Positions 9,940-21,879 are shown, counted from the first letter of the stretch. The stretch: DNA of 64,000 nucleotides from Tenrec ecaudatus (GCF_050624435.1 NC_134546.1:14903001-14967000), one strand, 5' to 3'. Numbers and translations: made by a program. Notes: generated by a model not told the origin, from the sequence alone.

Positions 9940-12900
9940 TATAGAAGGTAAAGGTGAATCTGGATCAACTCAAAGGCAGTGTGTGAATATGCAGTCCATG
10001 ATCACATCACTACTTCAGTGATGCCTTATTAAAAAATTTTGTTATTTTAATAATGAACCCTCCTTGGCACAAAGCCCAAGGTGTATTATACACTCTGCAG
10101 ATTGTGTCTGACAAGCCTCCATTCTTTTGAGGATAACAGTTCTAACATCGCCTCTCCATAGACAAGCCCCCCGAACAAGGAAATGAAGGCATTCGGTTCT
10201 GCTTGTCCTAAGCGTCTATCACCATGAATTCCCTGGATACTTGGCTTTAAAATACTGTATTACTATAAACTTCACATTCAAACCCCCCGTAGGTCTGCAT
10301 TCATTTCAGCAGTCGCATCTTGAAAGGTTGAATTATCCTCTTCAATTTCCCTCTGTCATTTATGGTAACTGCCAACCTGAAACGGCGCAACACTAAACGG
10401 GAAAGCAAATAGTAAAAAAAAAAAAAAAAAAAATCTCTCCTAAATGTTCCATTTATAAAGCTTATTTTTTACCCACCGTCAAATGTGGTATATAGTCTGA
10501 AATATATCACTTTGCAAAACTGCTATCTTGCATTCAGTAATCCTGCCAAGATGCATTTGCTAAACTTCCAGGTATAATAGAGGAGGGAGTGGGGTAAAAC
10601 CTCGCCTCTTCGCTCAACCTCTTTGAATAGACGATTAATACAGAGCTAGTTTTGCTGTTGTCTTGAGCCACTGGGGAGGAAAGGGGCAAGATTAACTACA
10701 ATTGCCGACAGATACCACTAGAGCTATTTCTCCTCTGGACAGATTGACTCATCTGCCTGCCAAAAAATAACCCCTTAAAAAGGCACCTCCACTCAAGGGT
10801 GGGCGCTCGTACGAGCGGTCTGCAAACGGTACACTCACTCCAAGAGGGAAACAACGTGCAGACCAGGAAGCTTCCGGCATTGCCTTGAAATCCTGCTAGG
10901 AACAAATGAATCGAGGACCACCAATCCACAGCATCCACTGGTCAAGTCCTGCTGACTTCTCCCCTCACGGGATGGCGAATAACAATGACCAACTGCTAAC
11001 AGACTAAATACACATGGGGGTTGTATTTCCCAGAGGGAAGCACTGTGGACGAGGATCTAGGGGGGAAAGACGTGTATTCACTAGGAGTGTCCATTCCGAT
11101 CGCATCGTTCTACTTCACAAAGATGAAGTCCCACCCTGCAACTGTGAACGAGAAGGAAATGGTATTTGCAAGGATACTGCGACAAATCCTCATGATTTAG
11201 CTTTAGACTAAGAGTCCGTAAGTCTAATCTTAAAAGTATCTACCGCTGCGACCCCTGTCATGTGCTCATTCCTGAAGAGATTAAGAACTGTGGTGATTCA
11301 CATCCAAATCCAAAGCACGCTACCATTTGGAACCAACTTTGTTAACCCTAACTGGGCCGTAGTCAGAAACATCAACCTTTTATGTCGCTGGCGGAGGCTC
11401 ATGTGCACTTTGTCCTTCATTTCCCAGTCAGCCTGAAAAAGTGCACTGAAGGACAGATTCTCTTTGGCACACTTGGTAAAAGTCAGCTCAAGGCTGACCT
11501 TGAGTATATACGGAATTACTCATCAAAACGGCAAATAACAATCCAATGTTCCACTCCGTTCAGCTCCCTACTTCAATAGACATTTAAAGCCACACATTAA
11601 AAAGCAGAATACGTAAACACCGTATTTCATTTCTAACGATAAACGCTGGCCCGGGCTGTCGTGCAGATGCGTTAGGAAGCGGGCTATTGCAGATGCAATT
11701 AGGTTAAAATGCAGCGCCCTGTCATCTCATCTCGCTTATAATCCGTTTAAATTTGTTCTGGCTTTTTACATTTTGTGCTTCTTTTCAATTGACGTTTTTA
11801 ATCTGCTTTGTTATTCCTGCTTCTCTGTACATGAAATCCAGGAGAGGTCAATCTATTGACGGGAGCTGGATTAATGGTTGCTTGGGGTGTGGCAGGGAGG
11901 CTGGGGGGAAATGGGGAGCTAATAATAAGGACAAGAAGGAAGGAAATATTCTAAAACGGCCCGTGGCAATGACTGTTTAAAGCTCCTTGAGGCGAGTGCA
12001 CTATTGAATTGCACGATAGGTGAACTGTATGCCAGTCAAACTGTTGGGGGGAAATATTCATTGAACAACCTCCAATTGGACGAAACAACAGAACTGGACT
12101 CTCACAGATCACTAATTTGGTGAAGGCTTCTCTGCGCCTGGATGGCATTCCCCCTTGAGCCTGCCTTTCTTCAGGAGATGAGAACCTTCAGAGGTGCCAA
12201 CAGTGGGCCTCCCTGAAACCAGTCACACAAAGGCACATGCAGGTCCCGGCGGCAGCACTGCTTTCTCGCACGAAGTGGCAACGGTGAGGAAACCAGGCAG
12301 AAACGGGAAAGGATGGGCCTGAATTGGCCATAAGCGTCCCTCCCCTGCCACGCGGTCTGACACTCGGGCCGGGAGGTTTTTTTCCTGCCTCCCTCCAGCT
12401 TCGTCATGTGCCACAGAAAGAGTTCAACATGCTTTACAAAACCCATTACACTCGAAGACCATTTCCATATCTGCTGCCATAAATCAAGAAGCCCATTGAT
12501 GCAAGGCTCCTTGCGGAGGATTAATCACACAGAAAATTTTAACAACTCCTTCTTCAAAAATTAAAGTACTTTCCTATCTCGGCGTTCCCACACTTAATGA
12601 TGTGGATTCAAAGACTGAAAGCTTTAAGGGCACAACATTAAAATTCATGGGCTTAGGCACTAAAAAGGTTTGCTATGTAAAATCCACTGTAACCAATATT
12701 CCAGAAAAATAAATCAGAACATAAACACCATGTAATCTTCTTTAGAGACTGCCTTCTGTTTGAATGGCGTTGCATGGCATAGGAGTGTCCCAGCACGTAT
12801 GCAGGACCTTGACATTGGCCCCAAACACCGTACAGATTAAAGCAAGTGGCACTCATCCTCGACATGTCCCCAACCATGCTCTCCTTCCAGTTTTGTACAC

Positions 12901-13383
12901 TAACTTTTCATATATATTTTTTTTTAATTGGTATCACAGGTCTTACACAAAAAACTCTCGGGAGAGACCTGATGATTGTGTTCCATTTGCATTAAAATAC
13001 AGTAATAAAAAATAAACACAGCAAGGGGGAAAAATGTAACCAAGTTTGGGCAGTTATCTGAGGTATTGTACATCAAGAACAAAACTCTGTGTTTCTCTAC
13101 CTGTGATGATTTTTACAACATAAGAAAGTTCAAAAGAAATGAGTCAGTGAGTAACTTTTACGGCTTCTATTGATAATGAAACCAATTATGTCAACATCCA
13201 GCCATCAACATGCCACCTGGTTCTCCGTTGAAAGGTAGTGGAAATGCATTTTACGTGGGATGTAGACACAGAATGCCAAGCATTACAGAGCGTCACCTTA
13301 GAGTTTTCATTTCACACCTCAAATATTTTTTCAGAGCATGTAATCCCTAAAACCAGGGAAGTATGATAAAGTACCTACTTAAG
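9940..13383. other. Repeat-poor unique DNA downstream of C1D
   Basis: About 3.4 kb with no SINE, LINE, hAT or LTR insertion recognised, the longest such stretch in the window; the only low-complexity feature is an A-run at about 10413-10432. Homeobox-like AT motifs cluster at about 11690-11830 (GCAATTAGG, CTTATAATCCG, TCTATTGACGG). No reading frame looks coding. A regulatory role is inference only. Confidence 0.45.
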
Positions 13384-13384
13384 A

Positions 13385-14139
13385 AACATGGACATTTAAA
13401 TCATTTATTTTAATAGCATATAGCAAAAACAGATCGACTGTACACAGTCCCGCACTACAAACATCTTGTACACAACCACCTGTTAGGAGACAACTCCCAT
13501 CCAGCCTGTGTCATGACAAGTTCGTGATGCAACATGTGTTTGTAACCTGGGTCACAATCGCTGTTACAGCGCTATCTGCAAAAAGACACTGTATTGGATC
13601 CAGGAGTGTTTCCTAAATGAGTTTCTCTCATAACAAGGTATGCTGCACACCAAGACCGACATTAGACTAATGAGCACTAGATCCAAAACTGTGCCTGACG
13701 TGTGTCCACAGCGGCGTTAATGACAGAGGAGGAACTCATGCACAATGCAAGGACCGCCTGTCATAGAACCAGTCGTCAGGCCACAAATTTCATGAGGGAC
13801 ACGCTGATGAGTCCAAATGTTTACCAAGAACATTTCACTTAAACTGCAGAGTTGTTTATAAAATGGTACTTGAAAGATGAGCCCCACGAAGGAAGGTAGG
13901 GTCTGGTCAAGAAAGGCTGAAGCACAATATAGAGACAATGTTCCAAACAACACAGCTCCCTCCCGGAGGAAAAGCAGTAAAAACTACTTCATCTGTCTGA
14001 ACAAACAAAAAGTATTTCACAAAGTGTACTTTCACAAAGACGAATTCAACAGGGAATACATTTTGTGGAGAACATTAAAAAAAACCCAAAGACTATGTAC
14101 TCTTTGAATATGCATACATCAAACCCAAAATGTTAGGTT
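13385..14139 (-). other. C1D: C1D 3' untranslated region (probable extent)
   Basis: Unique sequence between the C1D stop codon and the first AATAAA. No repeat is inserted in it. The extent depends on the polyadenylation site chosen. Confidence 0.55.
13404..13409 (-). terminator. C1D: Probable C1D polyadenylation signal
   Basis: TTTATT on the plus strand is AATAAA on the minus strand, about 730 nt past the C1D stop codon. It is the first canonical hexamer I find downstream of the stop. Cleavage would fall near 13385-13394, giving a 3' untranslated region of about 750 nt. Confidence 0.6.
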
Positions 14140-14298
14140 TTACTTTTGTCCTTTTTTGGCAACTTTTGAGGCAATTTTGGGTTTGGGTTCCCAGAGGGCG
14201 TTCTTGACGAATCTCGCAGCTGCGCCTTTGTCCAGCTTGCCGGCCTTCTTCTTGTCGGTGATCTCCTTGACCCTGTTCATGTGTTCTCGGATTCGCTC
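14140..14298 (-). CDS. C1D: C1D last coding exon
   Basis: Starts in phase 0 after a TTTTCCCCTTTAAG acceptor and encodes residues 89-140, beginning [14 protein letters not shown] and ending KVAKKGQK before TAA. EH at residues 93-94 replaces VY of the human protein as I remember it. The open frame continues upstream to 14403, but that part is intron. A C-homopolymer tract lies in the intron at about 14436-14450. Confidence 0.96.
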   Translation of the reverse strand, partial: ERIREHMNRVKEITDKKKAGKLDKGAAARFVKNALWEPKPKIASKVAKKGQK

Positions 14299-17200
14299 CT
14301 TAAAGGGGAAAACGAAGACGAAATTGGTTTTAGAAGCTCTCCGCCACCACCAAGCTTTAGTACCTTTTACCGGGCCGAATTCCGCAGCCCTATCCAAGTA
14401 CATATCGCCTACTAAGTGCTAGCAAGGGCCTCCCCCCGCCCCCCCCCCCTCCTCCCCATCTCCGGGCTCAGCCTCTAGGGAAACGGGCACTAGCAAGCCC
14501 GGTCGGAATTGACCCAAGTGTTTTCAGAAGAGCGTAACTACTCAGACATCACGACACAGATAACCATTCCTGATAATATTCACAGCAGTACCCTCATGCC
14601 ACAGCGTGACTGCTGTCTCTGGGCCTACCACCTAACGTCTCAGGCTCCCATGCACTTGCAACCCGCCAGCTAACACCCAGGGGTTCCTGAACGGAGCATG
14701 CGCAGAGCAGTGCTGCTTTCCAAGTCCCAATTATAAAGGGCAGCAGGAAAACACAGGGTCTTTTATTCCATTTCATGGTTTTGATTGATAAGCACATGAA
14801 ATTTCCTAATAAAATATACAGTTCTAATCAAACTTTGCAAGGTGAGAAGCATAACATGTTGCCACACCACTCTGAATCTTCTGAGGCCATTAATCAGAAT
14901 AAAGGGCTAGCCTACACTTCAATTGGGGAAATAAACTTGATGACAGCGGAAAATGGCATAGTAAATGATTGATCACAGCTTACCAGCAAGTTTCATTGAC
15001 GTAATCAGAGTAGTTATATAGAAGCATACAGACGGAAATGCGGAACCTTCACATATTTTAACCCAAGAAGAAGACTGACAACTCTGCTCAAAACCCCGTC
15101 GAGGCCAGAGGAACGGCCAAGGCCTTTGCTCTGAAGAACCCCTTGCAGCACAGTCCACGGCGAGCTCAGCCCTGCCTCGGGCCTCTGCCCAGCTGGTTCT
15201 CAGCCCTCAAGTACCTGCAGAGCCACTCCCTGTCTGCCTGCCCAAACCCACCACCCGTGAGTCAATCTGACTCATAGCGACCCCGGCAGGGCCGAGGAGA
15301 ACCGCCCCCGTGGGTTTCTGAGACTGTTTGTCTTAGCAGCGGAGCGGTGGGTGGTCTCCAACTGCTGGCCTGGTGGTAAGCAGCTCCACATGTAACCAGG
15401 CTCTTCCCGTCTCCCTTCCAATCAGCTCAAGGGACACTCTGGCCCTCCAGGCTCTGCCATCCACCCAAGTATCACCACCCCGCCCGTCTACCCACATACA
15501 CCTGTTCCTCTCTCCTCACAGCACACAGGAGACTTCGTGGAAATTGTCCACTAACTTTTCATTCCATTTTCCCACAAACATTTTGGAACCCTCCTCGGGC
15601 AGCTTTCTAATGTACCACCACCGTCCTTTATGTTGGCAATTTTTTTGTCTGATTTTTTAGGTTTACTGTTGTCTCCTCCGTTGGATATATCTGCTGTGAC
15701 TGCCAGGGGGGCAGGGGCAGGGGCCCGCTTTATTTATGGAGAAATTATCTGGCTTGGAAATCATGCCTGGCTCTCAGTAAGCGTTCAAATCCTTGTTGAA
15801 TGACTAAATTAATAAATTTCAATGGGCCTGTGCCTACTTATTTTATACACACACACACAGAGCAAGTAGGTATCCACTCACACTTGAACTCTCAGAAATT
15901 ACTGCCATCATAGCAACCCTACAAAGGCAGCGTAGCAATTCCTCTGTGGGCGTCTGCTGTGGGAGTAGAAAGCCTCATCTTGCAGTGAGCCACCCAAAGA
16001 GTCACCACTGTGCCGCCAGGGCTCCTGAGCTGGGATCAATTAGTAATGTCTGTAACAAGGCCAGATCGGGAGAACAGGTTTCTACTGCTTGTTATTCTGC
16101 CCACTCTGATTCAGAAAACCCGTGTGCTCCTCCAATGAGGGGTCTCTGGGGGGGAAGATAGCAGGTGATCTTATCCACTACCACTCACAAGTATTAAAAC
16201 AGTCCAAAAGCATGTGCGTTCGAGGGAAAGGAGGCGTCTCATCAATACCATGGAGTGTACAGCAGCCAATGCAACCCACACGTCTTAGAGCTGAAAGTGC
16301 ATGCTACAAAAGCTGCACTTAATACTGCCTCACACGTTTGTTTGGCATGTTTTTCATAATCACCATATTCTGCATTTTCCTCCCAAGGACTTTTCAGGAA
16401 AAGTCTTGGTCCACAAACTGAGCGCGCGGGCAACAGATCAGTCTCACTCGTTGTTTTGAAATAAATGACCGATTTACTTACAAATAACACACACACCAAC
16501 TGCCCACAGCCTCGAGAGCACAACCAGAACGCAATGTCAAGTGTATTTCACATGTGTATTTACCTTGTACTTTATACACAGAGGATGGATTTATTAATAA
16601 TATTCTTATTCATAAAGCCGAGTCTAGGAGGTCACCATAAGTTTCATTTCTAATTTTTTCCCTTCATATTGAATGATTTGATTTAATTCTTAAAGTCAGC
16701 AGAAACTCCAAGATCCCAGACCTTCTATACTGTACTTACACATCTAAATGGAATACAAAGACAAACCTAAAAGATTTATTGCAGGCTGTAAATACGTCAC
16801 TAATGCAGAATTGCTGGACAGTACACATACAGCTGGTGCCAAAAAAGCTTTTAGCTTTGTTGCTGAACTGGATGCTTTACTGCTGAGAAAATGAATTAAT
16901 GGAGGAACGGAAAAGGTGGGGGAGAAACTTTTCCCGTCTTTGCTAGTAAATCAACCAGCATATACTTTTTAAGAATTGTGTAAGAGTTACCAAAAAAAAA
17001 AAAAAAGGCAAAAAAAAAACTGTCCTGGAGATGAACAGAATCTCAAGAATTTATGGGGAAAATAATATGGAAGTTATAAATAATTACTAGAATCAGAACA
17101 TGGTCCCATGCAGAGATTTATGCAACAGAAAGAACACCCGGCCTCTGACACAGGTAAGAGAGAGAAAAGCCAGGGACACAAGGAGCTGCATCTCACTTTC

Positions 17201-18685
17201 AAGACGTCGGCACTGAATAACTCTGTCTCCAGGTAGTGTGCCCAAGGCCCTGTGACTTCAACGTCGAGAGCCTTGACTACAAGTCTACCTGTAGAGAGCA
17301 TCTCACGTACAGCAGCTGGGCAGGTACAATCAAAAGAAGATAATTTCTTGAAAGCTCACCAATTCCTGCTTTACTGGATGTTCTTTGGGGTTAACTCCCT
17401 GAGTGGCCAAATACACTACAAGAGAAAATGGTGTGTATTAATTAAAGGCATGGCAGTCAAAGAAATCCTAGCAATTCAGAAGACTCAGGAGAGTCACCCA
17501 GATGGCTAAGTGAACCTTAAATTATTCAATCCACATGAAACATGAAGTCTATGACCGGGGCAGGAGTATCCGGGCTTCTGATTTAAAAGAAATAAATATG
17601 ACTACTAAAAGTGCCATCAAGTATAATATATACAAATAGCTAGCCCTAAAAAGAAAAAAATCACCTTGGCACAATAAATAATAATTTGCTTTCTAAGTAA
17701 CTCCCAAGAAACATACTTACCCCAAAACATTGAGTTTAATGTGTAAGCAGAAACTAAATCCACTTTTGCTTGTTCGAGGGGGTCCAGCTATTAAAAAATA
17801 GGAGAAAAAGAAAAAATAAGTTCAACACTCACAGAATCTGAGGACCCTTTGTAACATTTTAAGCTTTCATCGAGCACAATGTGTCAAAGAAAACATTTTT
17901 TCTACTTTTCATAATCCAATAACTAGATGATCTGGAAAAGATTAGCAAAAAGTATATGTTTGTGAACCAGTGATTTCTGTCCACAAATGTGCACTGCCGA
18001 GGACCGTCTTGAGTTAGACAAAGAAATGTGTATAATCCAAGGGAAAATCTTTTGAATTATTTTAATTTGGGGAGTTGGGATCTGGCCTTTGCATGTCAGA
18101 AGTAATTTATCAATACGAACACTGTACAGGATGCATTCACATATAAGCAGCAGGCTAAAATGCTTAGGCAATACCAAAGACAGAGAGACATAATGAGATT
18201 TGTTTTAGACTGTCAAAGCCAATTTACTGTTTTTGTCCTACAGGACTTCCAGAAACCCTGATAACATCATTGTCATACTTCAAAGGCCAAAGATAGAGTC
18301 TGTCAAAAAGATGGCTGGGAGAACTCCTCCCCACCTCCCCACCCCACCCCCATCCCCCCACTCACCCCCCCCAAAAAAATCGAGTCAAAAGAAAAATTGT
18401 TAGGAAGCATTTTCTAAGGCTGCTTTGGCTTGGTTTCCCCCTAGAAATAGATGCACAGTTAAAGTAAAAGGGGAAAGGAGGCAGCTAACAGGAAATCCAC
18501 ACTTCCCCCTACAGGGCACGTTTGGAATTACATGTTTCAAATACCTTCTGCAACAACTCATTTCTGGAAACAGACATCATGGTCTTCAGCATCTCTTCCA
18601 CGGCACCAATGGAAGTCTCGAAGGTCGACAAATAGTCGTGAATTTCAGTTGGGTAGTCTTCATTGACTTCCGTACTTGCCGCCAT
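14140..18685 (-). CDS. C1D: C1D nuclear receptor corepressor / exosome cofactor (spliced CDS, 4 coding exons)
   Basis: Small basic nuclear protein of the Sas10/Utp3/C1D family, homologue of yeast Rrp47/Lrp1. The family binds the nuclear exosome exonuclease EXOSC10/Rrp6 and helps 3' processing of 5.8S rRNA and other structured RNAs; human C1D is also reported to bind DNA-PK and act as a corepressor of thyroid-hormone receptor and Rev-Erb. The coding exons are 18545-18685, 17721-17787, 17360-17415 and 14140-14298, totalling 423 nt: 140 residues plus stop. Key stretches are [86 protein letters not shown] and [13 protein letters not shown]. The Sas10/C1D helical domain covers roughly residues 10-95, followed by a lysine-rich RNA-binding tail. 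All junctions are GT/AG and the frame is kept throughout. Human C1D as I recall it has 141 residues and the same exon cuts; the divergent parts are the first seven residues and the tail end. Confidence 0.96.
15244..15410 (-). repeat. AfroSINE copy
   Basis: Reverse copy within C1D intron 4: GAGTCAATCTGACTCATAGC, then GTGGGTTTCTGAGACTG, ending ACCAGGCTC. Sense relative to C1D. Confidence 0.85.
15885..16027 (-). repeat. AfroSINE copy, internally shortened
   Basis: Reverse copy within C1D intron 4: ATTACTGCCATCATAGCAAC at the tail side and GTGCCGCCAGGGCTCC at the head side, with part of the body missing. Confidence 0.8.
17360..17415 (-). CDS. C1D: C1D coding exon 3
   Basis: 56 nt between acceptor TTTTCTCTTGTAG and donor GTGAGC. 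It completes a split valine codon and encodes [18 protein letters not shown] (residues 71-88). Confidence 0.95.
17721..17787 (-). CDS. C1D: C1D coding exon 2
   Basis: 67 nt between an acceptor ending AATAG and a perfect donor GTAAGT. It encodes [20 protein letters not shown] plus FW (residues 48-69) and leaves one base for the next codon. Confidence 0.96.
18328..18377 (-). other. Intronic G-run cluster (G-quadruplex-capable)
   Basis: C-runs on the plus strand give repeated G3-G8 runs in the C1D pre-mRNA, starting about 170 nt after the first coding exon. At least four G-runs with short loops satisfy the usual quadruplex pattern. Intronic G-runs near donors often act as splicing enhancers (general knowledge); a role here is inference. 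Confidence 0.6.
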
Positions 18686-18694
18686 TATGAGTAA
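18545..18694 (-). CDS. C1D: C1D first coding exon (CDS 18545-18685)
   Basis: A CTCTCCCCCAG acceptor is followed by nine untranslated bases and ATG at 18685. The start context (ATAATGG) has G at +4. It encodes residues 1-47 ([18 protein letters not shown] at the start) and ends at donor GGTATT. I chose this ATG because it aligns with the human start and no in-frame upstream ATG exists in the exon. Confidence 0.95.
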
Positions 18695-19144
18695 CTGGGG
18701 GAGAGGATGAAACGTCAGAATTCATTGGAAAGAGATTGTACCTTCATTTACCTGAAAAACAAAAAAGGCAGAAGGCCAATATGAGGAAAAACCTACAGAT
18801 CACCTTAGAACATAGTTCTCGAGCAACTATACTGAAACTTCCCCTCCAGCTGCTGGGAGGCGGCGGACGCAGAAAAGAGACAGTAACGGCAAAGAGCCCA
18901 GCTAGGTGTGCTCAGTGAGAACGTGAACAGCAGCCTGTGAGCACAGTGTGCCAAGAGGAAGCCCTGCCTTGCTTGAGTGCCTCAGATAAATCAGGACATC
19001 TCTGCGGGCCTCAACGTCCACACCCAGAAAACATGGCCCTTGGTTTAGTGATCTGTAAAGTCCCTGACATCTAAATGTTGCCAGCACAACTTTGAAGTTC
19101 ACAAAGTACCATCTGAGCATATGGGGGATGCCGGTGGCATAGTA

Positions 19145-19335
19145 GGAGCCCCGGTATCTGGGTGCTTATGAGTTGGACTGTGATCTGAAAAGTCACCGGT
19201 TCAAAACCACCAACCACTCAGTAGATGACAGGCCAGGCTTTCTACTCTCATAGTTTGTCTCAGAAACCCACAGGGGCAGTTCCACACTAGGAACGATGTG
19301 GAACTGGGTCGCCCAAAAATCAGATCAAACGGATA
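19145..19335 (+). repeat. AfroSINE copy
   Basis: Forward: GGAGCCCCGGTATCTGGG head, TCACCGGTTCAAAACCACC, and CCCACAGGGGCAGTTCC near the end. Antisense to C1D. Confidence 0.85.
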
Positions 19336-19797
19336 ACTGTGAGTATTTAGTCACAATGTATTAGTCTTCTGCATAAGACTATTACACTGAGAACCTCCCT
19401 GTCATCCCGTCCCCCCCCCACCCCACACCAAAAAAAAAAAAAAACAAGCAGCAAAGTCCATGTGACACTCACTACTGGATGAAGAATCCCAGTATGACCA
19501 TCCCACTGCTGTGCAACCAGCAATCCAACAGGGGGCGCTGAAAAAAGAAGACCACAGAGAAAGAATGGTGACCGGCTATTGAGTGGTTAAGTAGACACAG
19601 GCATGTGCTTCACTTTCCTCTGACATCCCTCAAGAAGGACAGATTGAAAGTCAAAGTCAAGCAGTAAGAGCATGGCTCCGAGGGTGGAGAACTACCAGTG
19701 TCCCCCAGTGGGGGAGCGCTCTGGGAGCCAGCACTCACAGGCAGGAAAGAGAAGGGGGGTGGGGCAGTCGGTAACGCAAAGAGGCTTGTCTTCTCTC

Positions 19798-20000
19798 AGA
19801 AGCCCTGGTGGGCTAGAGGGATATGAGTTGGGCTGCTAACACCCAGGTAGGTGGTTCAAAGTTACAAGCGGCTCTGTGGGAGAAAGCAGAGGCCTTCTAC
19901 TCTCATGGAGTTCCAGCCTCAGAAGCCCGCAGGCACCACCTGATTCTGTCCTTAGGCTCACCATGAGTCAGAAACGATTTGAAGGCAATGGATTTTTATC
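19798..20000 (+). repeat. AfroSINE copy
   Basis: Forward: AAGCCCTGGTGGGCTAGAGG head; GTTGGGCTGCTAACACCC; end CAGAAACGATTTGAAGGCAA. Antisense to C1D. Confidence 0.9.
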
Positions 20001-20099
20001 TTCTCTGTGGGTGCAGAATTTATCTGGAAATTTGGATGAAAAAAGAATAAGATGGGAAAGTATCCGTGACCTAAAAAGATGATAATAGACCAACTAGAT

Positions 20100-20290
20100 C
20101 AGGGTCCTCACACTTTTTTAAACAGGGGGCCAGTTCACTATCCCTCAGACCCATTGGAGGGCCAGACTATAGTTTTTTAAAAAAACAAAAACAAACTATG
20201 AACAAATTCCTATGCACATTGCACATGTCTTATTTTGAAGTAAAAAAACACCCAGCAGGCTGGATAAATGTCGCAGTTTGAGGACGCCTG
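20100..20290 (-). mobile_element. Non-autonomous hAT MITE (OposCharlie/OC1-like)
   Basis: Termini CAGGGTCCTCACACTTT and AGTTTGAGGACGCCTG are imperfect inverted repeats. An exact 8-bp target duplication AACTAGAT flanks the element (20092-20099 and 20291-20298), which sets its limits and its superfamily. The interior shares GGGGGCCAGTTCACT and ACAAATTCCTATGCAC with the second copy at 33326-33551. No coding capacity. The name OC-like rests on remembered terminal sequence and is less sure than hAT. Confidence 0.9.
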
Positions 20291-20494
20291 AACTAGATCA
20301 TCAACCACAGGGGGTAGTTTTGTTGCAAGTTTTTTGTTTGGTCAACATACAAAAATCTATCCTCCAATTAGACATCAGACCTATTTGAAATCTAAAGGTA
20401 ACTTTAAAGATTTTTTAAAGGTCATTTCTTCCAGCCTTAAGGAGGACGTGATCCCTGTGGCCTCTAGCCATGCTAGAGCAAAGAAGACAGGAAG

Positions 20495-20638
20495 GAGCCT
20501 TAACAAACAAACAACCTCCACCGAGTCATTTCTGACCCACAGCAACCCTGTGGAGGGGCCCTGAGGCTTTGTCCGCTCCACAGAGCGGCTGGGGGGCTTG
20601 AACCACTGGCCTTGCCGTTAGCAATCCAAGGCTCCCCT
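20495..20638 (-). repeat. AfroSINE copy
   Basis: Reverse: CAAACAAACAACCTCCACCG tail side, ACAGCAACCCTGTGGAGGGG, head-side CCAAGGCTCCCC. The (AAAC)n run at the tail side is typical of the family. Confidence 0.85.
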
Positions 20639-21018
20639 GAGGGCACTGTCAGCACTTTTCTTGTTACACACTCAAACAGAGTGCCAGGAGAATGAAGAAT
20701 TTCAATGTATCGACAGATGCACTCAAAAATTACATAAATAGTTACATAACTCAAGTGAAACCAAAATGCTATCAGGGCAGATTTAGCACGGTAAAAAGTG
20801 AAAAGAGGCTTCTACATAATTAAAGGATACCCTAAACAAAGTTAAAAGGCAAGAGATAGCCTGAGAGAAAATAACTGGCAAAACCCAGCAAAGGATTAAA
20901 CAGATTACAGAAAGTTCTTAGCAAGCAATGAAGAAACTTACAACAATGACAATCACATCATCTGTCAGATAGGCAATCATTCTAAAGATGAGGAATGTCC
21001 AGCATTAGCAAGCTCATA

Positions 21019-21102
21019 CACTTAGGGTGGGTCTAACTAGGTACAGACTGTTTAATTACCCACTTAGGGTGGGTCTAACTAGGTACAGACTGTTTAATTA
21101 GA
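21019..21102. repeat. 42-bp tandem duplication
   Basis: Two adjacent copies of a 42-bp unit, both containing CTTAGGGTGGGTCTAACTAG and ACTGTTTAATTA. The copies are identical over about 40 bp, so the duplication is recent. Unit offset 21019 to 21061. Confidence 0.9.
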
Positions 21103-21369
21103 TTCAGGAAATCCCCTTAAGGATCTAGCCTGCAGAAAACCCTGCAGAGAGACATAAATTGATTCAAATGGACACCTCAAAACTTTTCTCTGAATCTCCT
21201 CCTTGCATCAATTTTCCCCTCTATGAAACATTATTCATCCACTGGAAACATGTTATTTCTCCAAGTCAAGAAGCAACTCTTTGACTCCATATCACCCCCT
21301 AGTGGAAGTCCCATTTTCGCTCTACATTTTAGAACTCTAAAGAATTGTTCTACTAAACCCCCAAATAGG

Positions 21370-21565
21370 AGATCTGGGTGACGTATTGGGCCACTCAGCA
21401 ACAAGTTCAGCAGTTTGAAACCACCAGCAGTCCCACGCGAGAAAGCCCCTGCGTGCTACTCCTATAGAGAGTTAGTGAGAGTCTCTGAAATCCAAAGGGA
21501 CAGTGCTACTCTGTCCCATACGGCCATCAGTCCGAATGGAAGCGATGGCAGCAAGTTTTTCAAAC
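21370..21565 (+). repeat. AfroSINE copy
   Basis: Forward: head AGGAGATCTGGGTGACGTAT; CAGCAGTTTGAAACCACCAG; CTGTCCCATACGGCCATCAG. An adjoining reverse piece of a related SINE (GTGCTCCGAGGGGTTTTCAA) occupies about 21575-21715. Confidence 0.8.
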
Positions 21566-21879
21566 CTCCAAAAGTCAACTCGGTTGCCATGGAAGATTCT
21601 GACGCTTGGAATCCTACGCATGTCACAGCAGAGCTGTGCTCCGAGGGGTTTTCAATGGTCGATTTCTTGCAAGTAGATCACCAGGTCTTTCTTGTGCGGT
21701 GCCGGCCCGAGGCTCCTTACTCTATTTCCTCCTCTTCCTTTCTTAATCTTCTGTAATCAGGGGCCATCGCATGTCTTCAGCATCTTAATGCTGCCTCTAG
21801 TTATCTATCTGCTTTACTCCTGAAGTGAGACCACAAATCTCTATAATTTAAAATACACTAATAAACCAATGACTGTCTT

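Larger units (their letters stand above)
14299..17359 (-). other. C1D: C1D intron 4, with repeats
   Basis: About 3.1 kb. It holds two reverse AfroSINE copies (15244-15410 and 15885-16027), a degraded MIR-like tail near 15745-15815, a short (AC)n at 15849-15860, and A-runs near 16993-17020. No further exon recognised. Confidence 0.8.

Noticed and set aside
14299-14403. N-terminal extension of the last C1D exon ([14 protein letters not shown]...)
   Set aside because: Lies upstream of a good splice acceptor and has no counterpart in C1D; it is intron read-through.
16242-16523. Protein-like minus-strand frame in C1D intron 4 (contains [18 protein letters not shown])
   Set aside because: Looked briefly like an alternative exon, but I see no C1D or other homology and no clear pair of splice sites; left as intron.
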